From NCBI GenBank assembly GCA_032207245.1, contig CM063507.1:97433525-97497524 (forward strand): DNA of 64,000 nt, written 5' to 3'. The first letter of the stretch is position 1. Each line of letters starts with the position of its first letter. Of this stretch, positions 19,779 through 31,622 are shown piece after piece. Position numbers and translations under genes: made by a program. The notes under the pieces were generated by a model that saw only the letters and a program-made list of their open reading frames with translations, was not told the DNA's origin and made no database searches. The DNA comes from Pardosa pseudoannulata. Taxonomy: Eukaryota > Arthropoda > Arachnida > Araneae > Lycosidae.

Positions 19779-22656
19779 TATTTCATAACAAATTGCCATC
19801 GAGTGATATAGTAACTGGTCTGTGACTCCTCCTACTACAGCTACACCCCCAATTACGTTTCTGATAAAGGCGGAGCTAATTGATGTAGTCATCTTCACTC
19901 TACTGACCAATCAAAAGATTGGAAACAGTGTAGACATTCTTAACTGCAAAAATTAACTGCGTTTTATTTTCAGAACCATGTGCTCGTTTGTATTAGTCCT
20001 AGTTAGTTAGAATGTGTGGTGCCATGTCTAATGAGTTCTGTGATTAATAATTATTAATTTTGTGATGTTTTGTGTTTGATATGATTATGGATATATACCA
20101 AAGAGTGGTGGGGAATAAAGGTATAGTTTAATTTTTTAACATTTAATCTATGTAGATAATTGTTTCAATTTTCAAACTTGTCCATCGTTTTTTTTATTTT
20201 ATAAACTATTTATCTATTACTCAGCAGTTTATAATATGGTGTCTATAAGAAACTTTTTGGATAGTGATTTGTATATTTCTAATTGCATATTCGTACTTAT
20301 TTATTTATTGTATCCTATTGTACTTATTGCATATTCGTACTTGTTTTATTACTTACCATCTTTTTATCATGAAATGTCAATGGAAAAAAGTGGGCTTTAT
20401 TGATGCACATATATATATACACATACACATATGTAACCATTTACATATGCTTTCATATATATATGTACCAGGTTATTTATCCTTCCTTTATACAAAAAAT
20501 TTAAAATATGAGTTTTTACATGTTATATACAACTTTGAAATTATTTTATGTTTATAAAGTTATTGTTCATTTCCTTTTTTATATAATTCTAAATGTGAAT
20601 ATTATGAAGTTTTAATCACGAGTTATAAAATTTTGAAAACACTTGTTAATATTTTTTGATTTTTTTGCTTTCTACATTTTGTTTGGTCGCGGTTTATTGT
20701 TTCTTTATTTGTTATTATTTTGAGCTATGGTATCTTGTATTTTTGTACTTAATATGCACATTCTAACTTATAAAAACGTTTTAGATGTTGAAATCGAAGT
20801 TTGCTAAATAGAAATTCAATAGTGTATGATGTGTCTACTTCAAATGCACATACCTAATGAATCTCCTTTTGGCTGCATATTTATAATTTTGTTTCAATTC
20901 GAAAGGTCACAAATACACATTTTAAGATAATTATTCATTTTACTATTTGGATTATTTAATAAATGTAATTTAAGTATTTCTAAATGATTTCTGTTTATAG
21001 TATATTAATTTTTTAATATGATTTGTTTATGTCTTATTACATTGGTATGTTATTAACTATGAAACACAAAGTGTTGAAGGAGTTTAACAATTTTTATTCT
21101 ATCCACACAATAATTATAATTTTAGTAAAGCTATGCATAAACATTTGTAGCATTGGGGAAATTAATTTTATCTTCCTTCTTATGTTATAAAATTATTTTT
21201 ATAATTATTATTAAAATGTTATATACAACTATATATGCTTTTATTATTCTATATGACTCTATTTTACTTTATTTTGTGTGTGTATGTGTTAGATAGATCT
21301 TAAATGCATAGTGGAAGCAAAGTATTAAATATTGTCTTTGTTTATAAATGTTTAATTTTCTCCAAGAAGTGTTTAAAAAGATTTTAAACACTTTTATGAA
21401 TCTAAAAAAATAACCTATAAAATTTAACATAGATCATATTATACTAATCTTTTTTTTTTCTCTTTGCTTGTGAATGAATTTATTTTATTGAATATTAGAT
21501 TTAGGAATAAACAACTGTTTCTGAAAATATTTTTTGTACAGATTAAAAGACAATTTACCAAAATATACTTTATTAAGCAATTGATTAGATCCATGATATT
21601 GTTATTAAGTAACAAGATTTATTTACTGCTAAAAATATAAGTAGTAATCTAATTGCTTATTATGTTAAGTGTATCCATCTGTATAATTTTTGTAATTAAT
21701 TTAAGATTGGGTATCTGATTATGTACATATATGCGATTGCAAAATGTCATTTTAATAAAGATTTTAAAAATTGATATCTTTCTAATTAACTTATCAGAAT
21801 AATCTAAACATTTTTTACACATTGGTATAACACTCTGAAGTTATTAAATTGTCAATTTTATGTTTAGAAGAAATATTAAATATTCTTAAAATTCTTAAAT
21901 TCCTTTTATAAAATTCTAAATTTGAATATTATGGAGTAAAAAGATATCTTTTTAATCATGGGAAAATTTTATTAATACTTTTAAGATAGACTACTGGATT
22001 TTTCTGTCTACAATATTTTATTAACTGATAAAATTAATTAACAAAAAGCGTTTTAGATATTTCATTTTATCATGTTTATTAGCTTCTAAATTTATTATTT
22101 TTGAGCAATTGTGTTTTTGATGATGCACTTCTAGCTTATGAAAATATTTTGTATGTTTACATCACATTTTACCTAATAGGAATTTAGCAGGAGGTACCCA
22201 TTTCTTAAGTAGTCCCAGTGTATGATGTGTTTACTCCAAATGCACATACCTAATAAACCTCCTTGAGGCTGTATTATTTTCATAATTTTGTATAATTCGA
22301 ATGGTAATGTTTATTATTTTAAAATGAGTCCTTGATTAATACACAGTTGTTTTTATAATAAAATCGTTTTACTGTTACCGAAAGCTTTGAAAATTACATA
22401 TAATATCACAAAATTTCAAAATACAGGCATTTAGGAAGTATTTTTAATTTTTGTACAGCTACGGGGAAATAGCTTCTCACGACATTTTAACCTTTACATA
22501 TCAATAAATGCTTGCATGAGAGCTGCCGTCTTTATTTTTGTTTTCACTGCTACACTGTATACGCTATGTCACGTACCAAATACTCGGTGACTGGTATGTC
22601 GCAAAAGTGAAATAGATGGAATGACTTAAGTCGGCCGTCGGTTGAATAGGTACCTA
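19779..22656. repeat. AT-rich interval with a ~1.33 kb-spaced direct repeat
   Basis: A block around 20,565-20,960 (a TAATTCTAAATGTGAATATT phrase, then GTGTATGATGTGT and AATGCACATACCTAAT) recurs at 21,900-22,340 with the same order. This suggests a diverged tandem duplication of about 1.33 kb. Flanks are otherwise AT-rich. A somewhat GC-richer patch at 22,540-22,656 precedes the next element. No gene is recognised; the frame at 20,264-20,557 is AT and CA repeat. Confidence 0.6.
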
Positions 22657-23012
22657 CCCACACAGCACATACGTTCGTATTTCGTCCCATTCTTGTTTCG
22701 TTCGTCCAAACTTCGTCCCACACTCGGAAGTGAAGTCCCATTATTGTCATTGACTAACGTAAATTTAACCAACATGTTCAAAATTGGCAATTTAAGCAAC
22801 GAAATCTGAACATAAAGCATAAGGTAATGTATGAACATAAATTCAGCGTTTTTTGGACGAAATTCCTACCAAAATTGTACGTAAATTCTAAGAACATTTG
22901 CGCATGCGTTATTAAGAAAATCATTCCACTCCATTTTATTTAACTTATCGAACACATAATTTTGTCTTCAAATCTTTCTTTTAAGGAGTTAAGGTGAGTG
23001 AATTGGTTAATC

Positions 23013-23410
23013 ATGTTTTCTAAAAATGTATGTAAACAACAAGAATCCCGTAATTTGAATAATGTTGTCAAATCACAAATAAATGTTATTATTGACATAT
23101 CTCACAATTCAAACTTTCCTAATGTAAACATTACAGAATTTAATAACTTTGGAAACTGTTCTCTTCACAATAAAATCTGATAATATATATAGTTTAAAAG
23201 ATGGTAGCATAGATTTTATTTCAAATTTTGTTAAAGTACAAACTAAACATAACACAGAAACAGTATTTATAGGAAAGAAATTTTTAAATCTTTCTAATTT
23301 ATATTTAAACTCCTGAAAATCATCATCATTATTAGATATTACAAGCTTAGAAATGAGTCCTGTGTTCTTATGGCCCTTGTGCTCTATATTAAAAAAAGTG
23401 TACATTTTCA
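23013..23410 (+). pseudogene. Decayed ORF in the TA-flanked element
   Basis: ATG 23,013 opens MFSKNVCKQQESRNLNN and reads to HNKI-stop at 23,180. A one-base shift in the A run near 23,175 continues SDNIYSLKDGSIDFISNF, VKVQTKHNTETVFIGKK and LNLSNLYLNS. After one TGA it continues KSSSLLDITSLEMSPVFLWP and LCSI. The pattern of short strands ending in a WPLCSI-like motif recalls C-terminal domains of uncharacterised transposon proteins; that link is from memory and weak. Further acceptor/donor-bounded open segments occur at 23,907-23,958, 24,472-24,542 and 24,764-24,825. Confidence 0.35.
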
Positions 23411-25385
23411 ATTAAATAACAGTTATATTGTATTTCCATTTTAATACTCTCTAAAATTAATTAGTGTTTTCAAAATGTAGTAAAAAAGTAATTTGTTTTT
23501 CAAATTTTATCTTCAATAAAATTGGAAAAATATACATGTTAAAAATACTGTGTTAGGTAAAAATCTTTTCTTTATTATCTTTTATAATAACCTAGAATTA
23601 TTTCTAATTTAAAACTTAATGGCTTTAGTAAAACTGTTCACAATAACTAAAAGCTTCTTTTTTGTTTCTTTTGTACCCCTTCAAAAAAATTGAGCTACTT
23701 ATTTTTATAATTTAAATTAAAAAACTTTAACTGGTCATTTTAGAATATTTTTAATTTAAAATTACAGTTTAATCTTAATCTTGTAAAGTTTACATAAACT
23801 CGAATATCAGCATTTTTCTTATTATTTAGATATAAATATATTTATTATAACTCATAAAATTGCCTTTTGCCACTGGCATTCCAATTGTGTTTAAAATTAA
23901 TTTTTAGTGAAATCTGAAATATATGAAACTCTTCAGGAAAAAAAAACAGTGAATAAAGGTATACAATTTTTTCTATTACATTTAACTAAGACATTACATT
24001 TTACTGAAACATTAGGTATATGGTCAGTCTACAATTTCCATTGTGTAAATAATTATCTAGAATCTATAATAATACCTAATTTTTCAATTGCCACTGAATT
24101 TTTCTGTACTGATTTTTTATTGGTATTTTTTCTTCTCTAATTTGGAGATTTTTCGACATTTACCTATGAATACATAAAAAAGGTTTAGCTATTCAATTCT
24201 ATTATCATTTTTGATTTACTATCATGTAAGGCAGTCACATTAAAAAAAAAAAAAAAAAACTAAAATGCTCAGTTCTTATGTTTTTATGAAGATTTCTTTC
24301 AAAGTGTAATAATAAGTAAATGCTTTATGTTATGTAGCAACATCAAATTTCAGCTAAGTATTTGGGTACGATTGCAGTTATAATTTAGATTTAATTGTTA
24401 ATATTTCAAATATATTTATATAATTTTTTATAAAATCAGTACTATTATATTATTTATGTCTATTAATTACAGAATCACTTCTTAATTCTTTTACTGTCTA
24501 TGAGAACTTAAACAAAATGAATATGGTTTCAACTAACCAAGCAGGTATAATTTGCACTATTTTACTATTAATTTTCAGATTAATTAAAAAAAAATAGTTC
24601 TTAAAATCTTTCTTAAAAACTTGTACTTAACTTTTTTTAACTTTTCTTAACTTTTTTTAAACTTTTAATGGTTTTTAAAAGTTAAAATAATATAGTTCTT
24701 AAAATCTTTCTTTTTACTTGTACTCTGAATTACTTATGCATTATTTCTTTCTATTTTTAATAGGAGCTCTTCATATTTTGAATAGCACCACTCCCAAGAA
24801 AAATTCTGATTTAACAATGTTGTAAAATAACTCCAATTTTTTTTTTTAATTTTATCAGATGTGCTCAAATTTACTTTTATTATTTTTTTCATGTTTTTTT
24901 CATAATTCTCTGTACAAATAACCAGTTATATGCACTAGTAAAATTTGAGAAAATTAATTTTATTACTTTAGTGGAGACAATTATGTAAAATGAATTTTTT
25001 TTTAATAAAAACAGTATGCACATATTTAGGGAAGGAGAGAGAGATTTTTTGGCTGTTGGACGTAATACTGTTATAAAATTTAAACCATGATTTTTATGGA
25101 ACTTTTTTTTTTCTGCAGGTGCTGTGAGAACTGACCAATTATGGAAAGATACAAACTTTATTACAATATTTTTAAAAATAAAAATATTTAAAAACATAAA
25201 CCTTCTCTTAATTCTTTTGACTTTTTTTATACAGATATGTGTGTATTGGTAGCTCAGATGATGACTTCTACTGATTTTCTGCAATGTCTATAGATCAATA
25301 TGAAATCACTTAAAACAAACAGTAGACTACATAAGTTTATATTTTGATTAAAACCATAAATGAAATTCTTTTAACAATTTAATGT

Positions 25386-25420
25386 TTTTCAACAAAGTCT
25401 AAACAAGACTTTGTTGAAAA
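25386..25420. other. Perfect 15-bp hairpin
   Basis: TTTTCAACAAAGTCT, loop AAACA, then AGACTTTGTTGAAAA, all inside the TA-flanked element. Too short for a typical animal microRNA precursor on its own. Confidence 0.75.
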
Positions 25421-25965
25421 TTTAGAATTGTAAAAGATGATTCTGAAAACTCAACTGGCATTTTTCATAGTGGAATATTTAAAGGAGTAGAAAATTTCAA
25501 TGTATGGATTCAAAACATATAATTTTAAATTATATTTATTCTAACTGAAAATGTATATACAATAACAGGTGCATAAGAAACAAGATTTCTTTTAGAACTG
25601 GCTTCGATGACAAACATTAATATGTGCTTTTCAAACATTTATTCCTTACTAATATGAATTTGCTACCACATCCTACATTTTATCTGAAGATCAGTATTTA
25701 TTACTTAAAAAATATGGCAGAATTATGCTGATTAATTCCATTTTAAACAGCTCATAAAAGCATGCTATTTATTTGGAGTAATTTGTATAAAATTTATTTG
25801 CACATTTTGTACAAATCTATTATTAAATCTAAAAATAAACAATACTGTTATATATTAACATTCCTTGAAGAAATCCGTTCAAATATTACCATAGCATAGG
25901 GAAAATGACTAGATTGCAGATTTATTTTCTATTTTTCATGAAGCAATATTTTGAGAAAGTAGAAT

Positions 25966-25982
25966 TGATGTGTGTGTGTGTT

Positions 25983-26050
<68 letters not shown>

Positions 26051-26065
26051 CATATATATATATAC

Positions 26066-26150
<85 letters not shown>

Positions 26151-26224
26151 CATATATATACATATACATATATATATATATACACATACATATTTATATA
26201 TATACATATACATATATATACATA

Positions 26225-26273
<49 letters not shown>
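25966..26273. repeat. Compound TG/TA/TACATA microsatellite
   Basis: About 300 bases of TA dinucleotide broken at irregular intervals by CATA, after a short TG run. It generates long YI-repeat frames on both strands that are not genes. Confidence 0.97.
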
Positions 26274-26279
<6 letters not shown>

Positions 26280-26599
26280 TATGGCAAATATCATCAGTGT
26301 TCTTCATAGATCAAAGAAGCCTGAGATTTGAGAAAACAGTGATAGAAGTAAAATATATCCAAACAGACAAATTATATGTATGTATATCAGTTCTAAAATT
26401 TTTCTGATGAAAAAAAAAGCATGCTCACAAAATATATTTTTTTTTCTATGCTGTGACAGTCAAAAGAATTTATATGCAGCTAAAGTTTTATTTTTTGAAG
26501 CACTTTTTATCATAAAATCTAATTTCACATAATATACATAAAATTTAAATGTATGGTGTGTACCAAAAGTCAGTTTTTGTTTGTCCTAAAATCAACCAG

Positions 26600-27240
26600 G
26601 TTTTAGCTGTAGAATGTATAACTAGATTTTGTTCATTTGTCCTAAAGTTAAGCAAATTTTGTTATTAAATATACACTGAATCTCAGACATCCAGCAGCCC
26701 TAAAATATTTTATTCAGGATGAAATTTCTTCGGAAATAAATTTACATGTTTCCTGGTTTTTGATAAAGTGTATGCAGAGTATAAAACCTAATGCTTTTGT
26801 GGGAGCAATTATTTTTTCCAAATGGGAGCCATATTTTTAGTTTTACAGATTTTTATGTTAAACTTATATTTGATTTTTTTAAAGTGTGGTTTTTATTAAA
26901 AAATAAAATTAAATAAAACTTTAGTTTATATAAAAAACAAAAAATCTCATGCATTTTCAGAAACCAGGAAACTTCCTAGATTATTTGCAAATAAATTGCA
27001 TTCTCAATGGGATATTTAAGTGTTGCTGGGATACTTTGTATATTTGATAACAAAATTTGGTTGATTTTAGGACAAATAAACAAAATCTTGATATACATTT
27101 GACAACCAAATCTTGTTAAATTTACGTAATTTGGACAAAATTAGGATGTACGTTTTACATACAAATCTGGTTGATTTTACGTAATATGGATAAAAAAGCG
27201 ATGTACATTTTACATCCAAATCTGGTTGATTTTAACGTAT
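26600..27240. repeat. Foldback and ~60-bp subterminal repeats
   Basis: The stretch GATTTTGTTCATTTGTCCTA onward to TTTCCTGGTTTTTGA (26,627-26,763) returns inverted between 26,960 and 27,095 (reading CAAAATTTGGTTGATTTTAG, GGACAAATAAACAAAATC). Three further direct units with the phrase CAAATCT(G/T)GTT(G/A)ATTTTACGTAAT or similar follow at 27,105-27,240. This is the right subterminal region of the TA-flanked element. Confidence 0.6.
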
Positions 27241-27489
27241 TTTGTACGCACATTTAGAGCCATCCGATGTAATAAGAGGTGACATCTGCACATAATATCT
27301 ACGTAATCTGAATCAGTTTGGGACGTACTAGAGCCAAATAATTGGTCGAATGTACGCAACTTTCAACCTAATCGGGATGAAGTGTGCTGTGTGGGTAATT
27401 CCCCTTCTTGGTGACTCCGTCCCCTTCGTAACGTCATTATGACGTTTATGTCGTCCGTGACTCTAGTCGGAGTGAATATGGTAGGGCCC

Positions 27490-29035
27490 ATAGTGAATTT
27501 AAATGTTTGATTCATCTTAAATATTCAATTATGAATTTCTTATAAATATGATCTTTACAGATAAAACTTGTAAAAGTAGTTTTTATCTACAACAGTTATA
27601 ATGGTAGAGGAGTATTTTTTAATTACAAAATTACATACTAGTTACATAATGGTAAATAATAAAAATTCTTCCATTTCTATGTTATTCCACAATTTTAAAA
27701 TCTATCTGATATTAAGATTTAATTGATTAAAAATATATTATACAAGCGCCCTTTATTAACACTATTTTGAACTTATTACAAAAATGTAGCACACTGCCAA
27801 TTGGCAACACTGCCTGGATGCTTTAGCTGAAGCTTTTGAATTTTGGACTTGGTTTTTGTGAGTGATAGTCGCATGTTGATGCTGACATTTTGATTATTAA
27901 AATAATTTTAAAAGACAAATATTTTTCTTGTCTGCATTTGTGTGTTTGATTTTAGACCGCATCTACAAAATTATTTCTCTTCTTTTCCTGTTTTCAACTT
28001 TTAAATGCAATAAAGCATTTTTTAAATAATTATTTTTTGTAAAATGGATAATTAATATAAAATCTTACAATAGCCATGATTGTTTCTGAAAAGCTATTGT
28101 ACCATTTCATTGAAATCTTTCATAGTCGATGATGAAGACTTTTTCTTATGATTCATTTGACATTTAATAACTTTAAAAGGTATTAATTCATACAAATTTC
28201 CTTCTTTGTAGAAGACTAAAATCTTAAAATATTCACAAACTAGTATTGTGCTACACATACTTATAACATTTTTTTTTTAGGAATATCAGGAGTTTTCAAA
28301 AATTGTTAGTAGACATTTGACATTCTAGTGAAGGAAAAGGACTATTGAATTATCCAAAGGAGTGATTCAGATTCATTAGGGTGGCTTTAAGACACAGGAA
28401 TAATTGGGTAAGTCTATAATGATTCTCATGATTTATATGAATTGTTATAAACAAAAATTGTGGATAATTTTCACAAAAGTATTACTTCTTTAATGGTATA
28501 TGCAGGAATGAAATTGTTTTATATTTTTTGAACAACTTTCTTTTCATAATTTCTTATATCTGCGTTTATAGCAAAGTTAGTAGGGTTATTCCTAAAAAAA
28601 TCTGAGGTAGTGGGTTTGATTCTACTGGTTCCATATATGTTCATAGTCATCCAGAATTGGCTTTAAACAGTAGATCCTTTTCCTGTAAACAGTAAAGCAT
28701 ACTGCTGCACCCAGACAAAAACAAGTAAATAAATTTATATCTGAATAAGCCTTTGCAAATCACAATTTTCTTTCACCCAGAGATCCTGTGAAGACTCTTT
28801 GAAAAGACCAAAATTTTCAGTGTCCTAAAACTGAATAAACATTGTATTAATTTGTAGCAATTATATACTTCTTAATTCCAGATAAGTGAAATCTAAACTT
28901 TTTCCATATCTTTAATTTCAGGATCATAAATGATAAGATCAAAATTTCTAATGGTAGGGATATTTTGTATTAACATAATATTTAATACATATTCAGGATT
29001 GAGCTTCAATTAGTTTTTCCTTTCATCCAGATAAC
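27490..29035 (+). repeat. Upstream block of zinc-finger unit B
   Basis: Copy of 165-1,555. The segment 27,780-27,990 (TTGGCAACACTGCCTGGATG and following) is absent from unit A, but its end, from GTGATAGTCGCATGTTG, is shared with unit D at 59,945. Confidence 0.85.
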
Positions 29036-29039
29036 TTAT

Positions 29040-29433
29040 AATATGTTTACTTAAGAATTGGGTTCCCCCTGCCAAATGGCAATAAATCACTAAGTATGGT
29101 AACCCAGACTGCTTTCTCCTCTCCTCGCCGTGTAATTTTTTAGGTTATGTTCATTTCAGAGTCTGCTCTTATGTAACTCTTTCGTGATGTTTTAATGCAC
29201 CTAATTTCTATTGGTTCTGTGGTTAATGGTATTTATAATAAAACATTCAAACTGGTTAGACTCCTTTTCTGCCATTTTTGCCTGAGGATATTGTTTGATG
29301 CATTTCTATATTGTTTTTGTGTGTGTGAATGAGGGGCTTATCAGTAATAAATATGAATGTTTGGTGTGTAAGAATGATATGCATCTGGTCGAACGTACAG
29401 ATTGACCCGATGGAAGTGCATCCAACAGCTAAA
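29040..29433 (+). promoter_or_regulatory. Candidate promoter plus exon 1 of zinc-finger gene B
   Basis: Counterpart of 1,560-1,975. It has one ATTGG box (29,209), a conserved TCTCCTCTCCTCGCCGTGT patch, and an ATG (29,410) opening MEVHPTAK up to a GTAGGT donor at 29,434. Unit C and unit D lack this block. Confidence 0.4.
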
Positions 29434-29439
29434 GTAGGT

Positions 29440-30250
29440 GCTTGTTGACAGATAAAAAACTATTTATCAAAATCTTAATTTATGAGCTAATATTTAAATA
29501 AATTAAAAACCAAATACAAATGAAAGGTGAAGGTCAAGATAATAGTTTTTACACAGTGCCTAGAATTTAATTTTCTAATCATTTTCTTAATTTGGTTGTT
29601 TGGGATTTTAAGTATTTTCTCAGCTTTACCTTTTAATTTCACTCCTGCTACGAATATTTTAGGAATTGTGTAAATAACTATGTTATAAATATATATCCTT
29701 TCTTTCTTGTGTTATTTTCTAGTACTTCAAGTTTTTGACTATACACTGTATTATTTAACTTACTGTTTGAAATTTTATACCATTAAATTATTTGAGCTTT
29801 TCAATAAGTAGGCTACATATTGTTACTCACAACTTTGATAGGAGAAGAAATATATACCTTGCATTTCTTTTTACCTAATTGTTTCAAAATTGCTGCAGGT
29901 GCAAAATTTTATTTTTTGCTGTGAGGTATCAGTTATGCATTCTGATGATGTTGATGGTGCCCTCTATTCATTCATGCTTAAAATAATTCATTAAATGTTA
30001 AATATAAGTAATTTGTAGTCTAAATCCATAATAACATTATAAAATAAATATGTACATTAATTTTATTTTATTTCAATATTTTACTTTAATTTTCTAAATT
30101 TAAGGACAATATTATGAAAAAGTGCAAAATGTTTTGAAAAGCTTGTGAAATTGTTGAATATTTGCTATATATGCTATGTTACTATATAATGTTTTAACTA
30201 TTCTATTAGTTCCAACTAATTAAGAGAAAAACAAAGATTATTTTATGCAA
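29440..30250 (+). repeat. Intronic block shared by units B, C and D
   Basis: Runs from GTTGACAGATAAAAAACTA to the decayed reverse-transcriptase tail. It matches 39,361-40,230 and 62,291-63,170 with small indels. Unit A has lost nearly all of it. No gene is seen. Confidence 0.8.
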
Positions 30251-30625
30251 GAAATGATTAAATCTATTTTAACTTATGCCTCATAGACCGTAACCATGAC
30301 AATGAAGAAAGGAAAGTCTTGGCAATTTTTAAAGGGTATTTTTGGTGATGTTATGGAAAACAACACCTGGAAAAGAGACGTAACTGCAAATTATACAAAA
30401 TCTATGAACAGGATTACAATACCAAGTGCATAAAATTTGCAGGAAGGAGATGGGATGGCCACCTCTTAAGAATGCATGCAGAGAGAACACCTATTAAGAT
30501 CTTCAGTGTGACTCATTTGTGTGAAAAGTCAAGAAGAGCTATTGAAATATGGAGTAATAGAAAGACTTCTAGGGAAAGCACAGGCCCACAAAGGGATTAT
30601 ATGTCAATGTTGATGATGATGATGA
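30250..30625 (+). pseudogene. Decayed non-LTR reverse-transcriptase C-terminus (unit B)
   Basis: Across two frames it reads KSILTYAS-stop-TVTMTMKK, then ENNTWKR, then CKLYKIYEQDYNTKCIKF, then AGRRWDGHLLRMHAERTPIK, then a KSRR...IEIWSN end, followed by a GATGATGATGATGATGATA tail. The order matches the familiar C-terminal layout of non-LTR ORF2 proteins (LLYGSETW, NG.WRRRYN.ELY, WAGHV.RM, GKRSRGRP..RW). It is frame-shifted with one stop; the copies in units C and D are readable for longer. Confidence 0.7.
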
Positions 30626-31622
30626 TGATACAATATCTTATTACAACTTTTATATAATTTCACAATATATTATATTTACTATAATGTGTTCTTGTCTTAG
30701 TCTATGTATGTAATTAAGTAGGAAAGCTAATTGAAATGTTCTCCATATTTTGAATTATATCAGTTTTCAGTTTTGACTACGTCCCATTTTAGAACTTACA
30801 ATGAAATTGATTCTAGAGTCTACTTATTTGCATTATTTCAGAATAACAGTAAAAACAAAAATAAAAGTTTGCAGTTGTATGAAAATTAACTTTCTTAATT
30901 TCTATAGAGAAATTAGAACTTTTTTAAAATCTGTCATGCTTTAATCTGTAAAGTCAGCATTTTGAAACCTCTGATTAGCTTTCGTCCGTCTTAAAATACT
31001 AATAAAACATCATTATATCTCTGCTTTAAAACAGTTACTCTTAAAATTACCCTTAAATTTACAATAATTATCTAGCGTTTTGAAACTTATTCTTTCCAGC
31101 CACATTTGTAGAAACTAAGCTGTATAGTTTTTTCTCTTTTACAGGTTACATTCATTTTAGACTGTTTCTCTACAATTAGTACTCGAAGGTTCAACTGAAT
31201 ACTGAATTGATTTCTGTGTGCAAAGGACTTGTACTTCATTGAAGAAATATTTACATTAGAAAAAAATTGAGAAATAGATAGAATTCTGATATATGTTTTA
31301 AAAATAAAAAATATTCTATATGGTGGCTATATTTATATAATCCTCTCATAATAAAATTGTTCACAAAATATACAGCATTGTATTAAGTTTCGACTTTGTG
31401 ATCTACAGTTGGGTGATGGAAAATTTTATTACGTAATTATAAGTAACAGATATTTGCTTAAATGTGGATAAGATATAAGAAAACTTATAAAAACAAAAAA
31501 TAAAACATAATGTCTCAATTAATAATCATATGCTTATGCATTGTTTGATAGTATTTTTACTGAAAAGAACCTGCATAATAAATAGGAAACACATATTATT
31601 GAAAATCTTATTTGTTGTAGAT
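30626..31622 (+). other. Intron end, acceptor and 5' UTR of gene B
   Basis: Continues the shared unit. The acceptor TTTTACAG ends at 31,144 and exon sequence GTTACATTCATTTTAGACTG follows. The frame upstream of 31,623 is open back to an ATG at 31,530, but that part is not conserved in unit A, so it is treated as leader. Confidence 0.45.

Larger units (their letters stand above)
22657..27395 (+). mobile_element. 4.74 kb TA-flanked DNA transposon, unclassified
   Basis: Both ends read inward begin CCCACACAGCACA (22,657-22,669 and 27,383-27,395), each preceded by TA, so a TA target duplication is likely. Behind the perfect 13 bp both subterminal regions carry TTCGTCC/TTCATCCC-type words. Contents: a decayed ORF at 23,013-23,410, AT-rich filler, a long TA/CA microsatellite, a foldback at 26,600-27,080 and short tandem repeats near the right end. 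TA-duplicating superfamilies include Tc1/mariner and ISL2EU; I cannot decide. Confidence 0.55.

Noticed and set aside
22550..22838. Minus-strand ORFs around the left end of the TA-flanked element
   Set aside because: They cross the terminal repeat boundary and have no motif.
25905..26331. Long YI-repeat frames on both strands
   Set aside because: Pure translation of a TA/CATA microsatellite.
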